18,890 nt of DNA from a bacterium. Its GTDB lineage: Bacteria > Zhuqueibacterota > Zhuqueibacteria > Thermofontimicrobiales > Thermofontimicrobiaceae. The translations under genes were made by a program, and so were the position numbers. The stretch spans positions 1 to 18,890 of the forward strand of contig DSAU01000032.1 of assembly GCA_011046315.1 (NCBI GenBank). The letters run 5' to 3'. Below the pieces are notes generated by a model. That model saw only the letters and a program-made list of their open reading frames with translations. It had not been told where the DNA came from and ran no database searches. Below are positions 15,282-18,890 of this stretch, piece by piece (within the stretch, counting starts at the first letter, position 1; every line of letters starts with the position of its first letter).

Positions 15282-15712
15282 TATTCCTGACATTTCGGAC
15301 AAAATCCGAAAATTTCCAATTTATGAGAAGTGATTTTAAACTTATATTTTTTAAAAAGCAGTTGCTTGTATTGGTCGAGCGATTTGTACTCGAATTCAAT
15401 TATTTTTCCACAATTTTGACAAATTAAATGACCATGATCCGGCAATTGAGATTTGATCAATTCATAAAAACCCTTTTTTTCACCGAATGAGTGTTCGATA
15501 ATAATTCCAATTTCTACAAACAGTCGAATATTTCGATAAATTGTGGCGATACCGATGTCAGGCTCATTTTTTAACAGCTCCTGATAAAGATCATCGATTG
15601 TAAAATGGTCGGCTGATTTCATAACTTGCTGAAAAATTATATCCCGGCGCTTGGAAGATTTAAACTTGTGATCGCGCAAATATTGCTGATACCGATTTTC
15701 AATAGTTGACAT
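15281..15712 (-). CDS. fur: Fur-family metal-responsive repressor
   Basis: Small cytoplasmic repressor of the Fur family, which uses Fe(II), Zn(II) or peroxide as signal depending on subgroup. From the ATG at 15712 the product is 143 residues; the frame also reaches a GTG at 15730 and an ATG at 15718. The AGAGAAG tract ending at 15721 is 8 bases from 15712, so that start is preferred. The winged helix includes DIGIATIYRNIRLFVEIGII at about 52-71. The histidines of DHGHLIC are H93 and H95, and two CxxC pairs (C98/C101 and C138/C141) form the structural zinc site. The Fur box in its own promoter and the adjacent feoB make Fur the likeliest subgroup; PerR or Zur cannot be fully excluded. Confidence 0.92.
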   Translation of the reverse strand: MSTIENRYQQYLRDHKFKSSKRRDIIFQQVMKSADHFTIDDLYQELLKNEPDIGIATIYRNIRLFVEIGIIIEHSFGEKKGFYELIKSQLPDHGHLICQNCGKIIEFEYKSLDQYKQLLFKKYKFKITSHKLEIFGFCPKCQE

Positions 15713-15740
15713 GACCATTTCTTCTCTCACAATTTAATAA

Positions 15741-15755
15741 TGATAATTATTATCA
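15741..15755 (-). promoter_or_regulatory. Fur box (7-1-7 inverted repeat)
   Basis: TGATAAT (15741-15747), one base, ATTATCA (15749-15755) is a perfect 7-1-7 palindrome, identical to the classical Fur-box core. It begins just downstream of the predicted -10 box and covers the expected transcription start near 15754, 29 bases before the fur ATG at 15712. Bound Fur would block the promoter, giving iron-dependent autorepression of fur, feoB and the dtxR-type gene. Confidence 0.85.
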
Positions 15756-15760
15756 AAATG

Positions 15761-15789
15761 AATATACAAATAAATATTTCTAATGGCAA
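15761..15789 (-). promoter_or_regulatory. Promoter of the fur-feoB-dtxR operon
   Basis: On the - strand TTGCCA (15789-15784) and TATATT (15766-15761) are separated by 17 bases, a good sigma-70-type match (5 of 6 in each box). Its downstream edge abuts the Fur box, which strengthens the assignment. Confidence 0.65.
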
Positions 15790-15887
15790 GTGTTTTTTAA
15801 TATTTCTGTGTTCAACCTCAGTTGTAGGTGGAGACGTAGCCTGATGCCATCGCTTGATAACTTGATTATTTGGCAGATGATAAGATC

Positions 15888-16257
15888 TTTAACTTGAATT
15901 ATTCACAAATTTGGGCTGAAGCCCACCGGAACGAACAATGGACTGACCCCAGCTTTAACAGCTTGTCCGAAAAGTAAAATAAACCGTTAAAACGGTTGTT
16001 AATGATCGGTTTTTATTGAAAAGACACCACGTTAAAACGTGGTGTTAGTTCAATGTTTATATTGAAGTAGCACCCCAATTTATTGGGGTGTTGATGCCGA
16101 CATAAAACCAATTAAATAACCGTTTCAACGGTTTTCAGGTAATAAAATAGCCATTTTCGGACAGCCTGTTAAAGTTGGGGTTAGACAAAAGCCAAAATCT
16201 GCATAACAGTTGGACTTTAGTCCAGAATTATTAAGTTTATGAATAATTCAAGTTAAA
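15888..16257. repeat. Composite palindromic multi-hairpin element (REP/MITE-like)
   Basis: A 370-base near-palindrome. The outer arms 15888-15905 and 16240-16257 are 18-bp perfect inverted repeats. The inner arms 15943-15973 and 16154-16184 match at 27 of 31 positions. Between and around them lie six hairpins: H1 15912-15925, H2 15982-15997, H3 16024-16045, H4 16071-16090, H5 16118-16133, H6 16211-16224. A central inverted repeat (TTCAAT 16049-16054, ATTGAA 16061-16066) is the axis. H1-H3 show loop TGAA, TAAA, TAAA on the + strand; H4-H6 show TAAA, TGAA, TAAA on the - strand. H2 and H5 have the same stem (AACCGT/ACGGTT); the H1/H6 and H3/H4 stems differ but still pair. No transposase gene is inside. 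The GGGCTGAAGCCC form recalls dispersed hairpin repeats of other bacteria; mobility is inferred. Confidence 0.85.
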
Positions 16258-16556
16258 AGTATTATTTAAGGTGTGCATTTGTTAGTTCCCAGATATTTGC
16301 TGCGGTATAGTTAGATCCAGTGTGTGTATTTTTTGAAATAATTTTTTCGATTTTACTTGACTTTAATAAAAGAATTTTTATCTTTAGTAAAGGTAACTAA
16401 CAATGGATTCTGAAAGGAAAATCCAAACCATGATGCCAGGCTACAACATAAATCTACTTCTTATAAGCTCAGTTAAATTTTTTACCTTATCTTCATTGAG
16501 TTACTGTTTCAAGTTTTATTTAATCATTATATTTTAATTTATCTTTGGAGGAGGAG
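16258..16556 (+). other. Gene-free leader upstream of the TonB-dependent receptor
   Basis: About 300 bases of AT-rich DNA with no convincing gene. It holds a possible promoter (separate entry), a short inverted repeat TGGATT (16404-16409) with AATCCA further downstream, and a 44-codon open frame from the ATG at 16403 to the TAA at 16535-16537. That frame has an AAAGG tract upstream but a composition (many F, L, I, S codons) expected of AT-rich non-coding DNA. No Fur box, riboswitch or terminator could be recognised. Confidence 0.5.
16357..16384 (+). promoter_or_regulatory. Possible promoter for the receptor gene
   Basis: TTGACT (16357-16362) and TATCTT (16379-16384) are 16 bases apart, matching 5 and 4 of 6 sigma-70-type consensus bases. 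This would give a leader of about 165 bases before the ATG at 16557. The region is AT-rich, so a chance match is possible. Confidence 0.35.
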
Positions 16557-18890
16557 ATGTTTAAAAAAGTAATATTTCTGGTTGTATTCTTATTCTTATT
16601 CAGTAACGTCTTTGCCGGGGTTACTGGAAAAATCGCCGGGAAAGTGGTCGATTCGGAGACAAATCAACCACTTCCGGGAGTGAATGTGGTTATCAAGGGG
16701 ACAACGTTGGGCGCGGCGACAGATATTGATGGTAATTATATCATTCTGAATGTGCCTGCCGGCAACTATCAGCTTCAAGCTACGATGATAGGTTATACGG
16801 CTGTCACCATCGAAAATGTGAGGGTCTCTATTGATATTACAACCCGGGTTGATTTTTCATTATCAACTGAAGTTTTAGAGGCTGGCGAAACCGTAACCAT
16901 TGTTGCCGAACGTCCGATGATCCAGAAGGACGAAGTTTCCACCAGACACTTTGTCTCTTCAGAGGAAATAGCTTTGCTGCCCATTGACAGTTTTCAAGAG
17001 ATTGCTCGAAGGCAAGCCGGCGTCGTTGGCAATCATTTTCGTGGAGGACGATCCGGCGAGGTACTGGTGCTTGTTGATGGAATACCGGTTAAAGACCCGG
17101 CGGGAACCTATTCCGGTAATCTTGGCGGATTTACTGTCGATGTGCCTGAATACGGAATTCAGGAGCTTGAAGTGTCATTAGGTGGGTTTGGAGCCGAATA
17201 TGGCAATGTTCAATCAGGAATCCTGAACCTGGCGTTGAAAGAAGGTAAGCAAAAATATGCCGGAAGATTGCGCATGTCATCAACTGATTTTCGCTCAGAC
17301 GAGATAAATACCAGGCTGTTGAGGGATATTTATGAATTTAATTTGAGCGGACCTGAACCTCTCACAACACACCTTCTCCCAAAACTTGGTATCAATCTCC
17401 CTGGTTCGCTCTCTTTTTCACTTTCCGGGGATATAAACGACAAAAGAAGCGGATATTATCCCAATGAGCAGTCACTCAGTCAATCCTATCAAGGAAAGAT
17501 CACCTACAACATAACTCCAACTCACAAGTTGGTTTTCGGTGGCATCTTGAGCAATACTGAATGGAATGATTTTTATTTTCCTGCTTCAAAATATGGTCCT
17601 GGTCCTGATTATCAGGAAAACGAATATAAATATGTTACCAATGATACATTGTACCATTACATTTACGTAGAAGACCCCAGCAAATACCGTGAACAGCAGG
17701 GGTTGTTGAACCAATCCCCAGGGGTATTTGATGGAGATGAATACAGTTTAATTAAAACATATTACGTCGGTGGTATGTTGGATTATTTGTGGGGTCGCCA
17801 ACAGAACAGTGACCTTGCCTACATTCTCTGGACACATACTCTGAGTCCACGTACATTTTATGAAGTTCGCTTAAACACCTTCTATACGAATTATCATTAT
17901 GCGACACGGGATGTTGAAGACCGGGATGGTGATGGCGATACCGATGAGGATCTTGTCTGGGATATTAACAAGCCGGGACCCCATCCGATCTATCGTGAGA
18001 GAGAGAGTAATTACTGGTGGGTGCGCGGCGATGATCCTGGCTATCGAGACCAAAAATCCTGGACTCACAGCATAAAAGCAGATATCGTCAGCCAGGTAAC
18101 CAATAATCATCTACTTAAAGGTGGTCTTGAATTTCTGTTGCATCAAACAAAAGCAGAAAATATTAGCTGGACGCTTAATCTGGCTGCGGTTCGTAAGGAC
18201 ATCTGGGATCAGGATTCTTATGATTTTGCTGCTTATATTCAGGATAAATTGGAGTTCGCCGGGATCATAGCGCTCATTGGAATGCGATTTGATCTATTTA
18301 ATCCCAACGGCTTATCAGATTATATTTACTTTCCCGGAGACTATAATTACCCCTATACTCGGGTAGGAGAAGATGATATCCCAATTTTTCTTGATCCGCA
18401 AAAAGCGAAAACCAAATATCAGTTCAGTCCCAGACTGGGCATTTCTCATCCCATTACCGATCGAGATGTGCTGCATTTCACCTATGGCCACTATTTTCAG
18501 CGACCCGATGGATATTATTTATACCGGAATAACAAAATCCAGTCTTTGACAAAAGTTGGAAATTATATCGGAAATCCCGACCTCAACCCTGAAAAAACAG
18601 TAGCTTACGAAGTCGGAGTTGAGCATCAGTTTACCAATGATATCAAAGCTACCATCACTGGATACTACAAGGATGTTACTAACTTAATGAATTGGCAGAA
18701 AGTTGTCGGCAGAAGCATTCAGAATATTGAACTCAATGTTTTTACCAACGCCGATTACGGAAACATCAAAGGATTGGAGTTCACTTTTACCAAGCGAGCC
18801 GGACGTTTTTGGGGCGCAACCATGAATTACACCTATTCAATCGCCAAGGGTAGGGCGTCGAATTATTTAACCGGATACGGCTCATTCACC
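16557..18890 (+). CDS. TonB-dependent outer-membrane receptor (3' end beyond window)
   Basis: Outer-membrane barrel that imports a ligand using TonB energy; the substrate is unknown. The frame stays open for 778 codons to the last base. A strong AGGAGGAG-type ribosome-binding site (GGAGGAGGAG, 16547-16556) directly precedes the ATG. Residues 1-20 are a signal peptide (MFKK, a hydrophobic core, then NVFA before the likely cut). Residues about 22-107 are a carboxypeptidase-regulatory-like domain (GKIAGKVVDSETNQPLPGVNV, ATDIDGNYIILNVPAGNY). The plug domain is at about 119-235 (FRGGRSGEVLVLVDGIPV, GAEYGNVQSGILNL), and the rest is barrel with aromatic strands and acidic loops. The loop at 455-465 (DRDGDGDTDED) looks like a calcium-binding motif. 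Iron or siderophore uptake is only suggested by the neighbouring operon. Confidence 0.93.
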   Translation, partial: MFKKVIFLVVFLFLFSNVFAGVTGKIAGKVVDSETNQPLPGVNVVIKGTTLGAATDIDGNYIILNVPAGNYQLQATMIGYTAVTIENVRVSIDITTRVDFSLSTEVLEAGETVTIVAERPMIQKDEVSTRHFVSSEEIALLPIDSFQEIARRQAGVVGNHFRGGRSGEVLVLVDGIPVKDPAGTYSGNLGGFTVDVPEYGIQELEVSLGGFGAEYGNVQSGILNLALKEGKQKYAGRLRMSSTDFRSDEINTRLLRDIYEFNLSGPEPLTTHLLPKLGINLPGSLSFSLSGDINDKRSGYYPNEQSLSQSYQGKITYNITPTHKLVFGGILSNTEWNDFYFPASKYGPGPDYQENEYKYVTNDTLYHYIYVEDPSKYREQQGLLNQSPGVFDGDEYSLIKTYYVGGMLDYLWGRQQNSDLAYILWTHTLSPRTFYEVRLNTFYTNYHYATRDVEDRDGDGDTDEDLVWDINKPGPHPIYRERESNYWWVRGDDPGYRDQKSWTHSIKADIVSQVTNNHLLKGGLEFLLHQTKAENISWTLNLAAVRKDIWDQDSYDFAAYIQDKLEFAGIIALIGMRFDLFNPNGLSDYIYFPGDYNYPYTRVGEDDIPIFLDPQKAKTKYQFSPRLGISHPITDRDVLHFTYGHYFQRPDGYYLYRNNKIQSLTKVGNYIGNPDLNPEKTVAYEVGVEHQFTNDIKATITGYYKDVTNLMNWQKVVGRSIQNIELNVFTNADYGNIKGLEFTFTKRAGRFWGATMNYTYSIAKGRASNYLTGYGSFT

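Noticed and set aside
15828..15848. GTGGAGACGTAGC, which resembles one arm of a palindromic repeat I recall from several bacterial genomes
   Set aside because: The second arm is missing (the sequence goes on as CTGATGCC), so no palindrome can be shown here. It may be a decayed copy, but one arm is not evidence.
15859..15903. Direct repeat AACTTGATTATT (15859-15870) and AACTTGAATTATT (15891-15903)
   Set aside because: The two differ by an insertion and lie in AT-rich DNA. A target-site duplication would need a copy at both ends of the element, and none is clear at 16258 onward.
15888..16257. CRISPR array, because GTTTCAAC- and GTTAAAAC-like words recur in the interval
   Set aside because: There is no repeated unit of constant length with spacers. 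The similar words are the two arms of different small hairpins, in mirror order, and no cas genes are present.
16500..16556. Possible Fur box upstream of the receptor gene (TAATCATTATATTTTAA and nearby words)
   Set aside because: Only short AT-rich half matches are present with no two-fold symmetry close to the 7-1-7 pattern found before fur.

Overview
The window is a bacterial chromosome segment in four blocks: a ribosomal-protein supercluster on the + strand, a convergent iron-homeostasis operon on the - strand, an unusual palindromic multi-hairpin element in a gene-free interval, and the first 778 codons of a TonB-dependent outer-membrane receptor on the + strand. The receptor (signal peptide, carboxypeptidase-regulatory-like domain, plug) shows a Gram-negative-type envelope. 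The CarboxypepD_reg-plus-plug architecture, AT-leaning DNA, frequent TTG starts and GGGCTGAAGCCC-type hairpins suggest the FCB superphylum, perhaps Calditrichota/KSB1-like rather than classical Bacteroidota. That placement is inference from gene style and was not tested.

Region 1 (1-12522, +): the end of the S10 operon (rplV partial, rpsC, rplP, rpmC, rpsQ), the spc operon (rplN, rplX, rplE, zinc-type rpsN, rpsH, rplF, rplR, rpsE, rpmD, rplO, secY), then adk, map, infA, rpmJ, and the alpha operon (rpsM, rpsK, rpsD, rpoA, rplQ). Gene order is canonical and gaps are short; a strong hairpin/T-run terminator follows rplQ. Two non-coding details stand out: a hairpin plus nine T residues between rpsM and rpsK that looks like an internal terminator or attenuator, and an 8-bp hairpin between rpsD and rpoA. 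Five genes start with TTG and one with GTG, each with a good Shine-Dalgarno sequence.

Region 2 (12558-15789, -): a fur - feoB - dtxR/feoA operon. A promoter (TTGCCA-N17-TATATT) lies upstream of fur, and a perfect 7-1-7 Fur box sits at the predicted transcription start, so Fur probably represses the operon when iron is plentiful. FeoB imports ferrous iron. The last gene is a DtxR-family regulator whose C-terminus is a FeoA-like domain; there is no free-standing feoA in the window.

Region 3 (15790-16556): no convincing gene. Positions 15888-16257 form a composite near-palindrome of about 370 bp: 18-bp perfect outer inverted repeats, 31-bp inner inverted repeats, and six short hairpins with different stems that all display the same T(A/G)AA loop, three facing each way around a central inverted repeat. 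This is the most novel-looking structure in the window and may be a non-autonomous, REP-like or MITE-like mobile element.

Region 4 (16557-18890, +): the 5' part of a TonB-dependent receptor gene, cut by the window end. Its substrate cannot be told from sequence; it lies beside an iron operon but has no Fur box that I can see.
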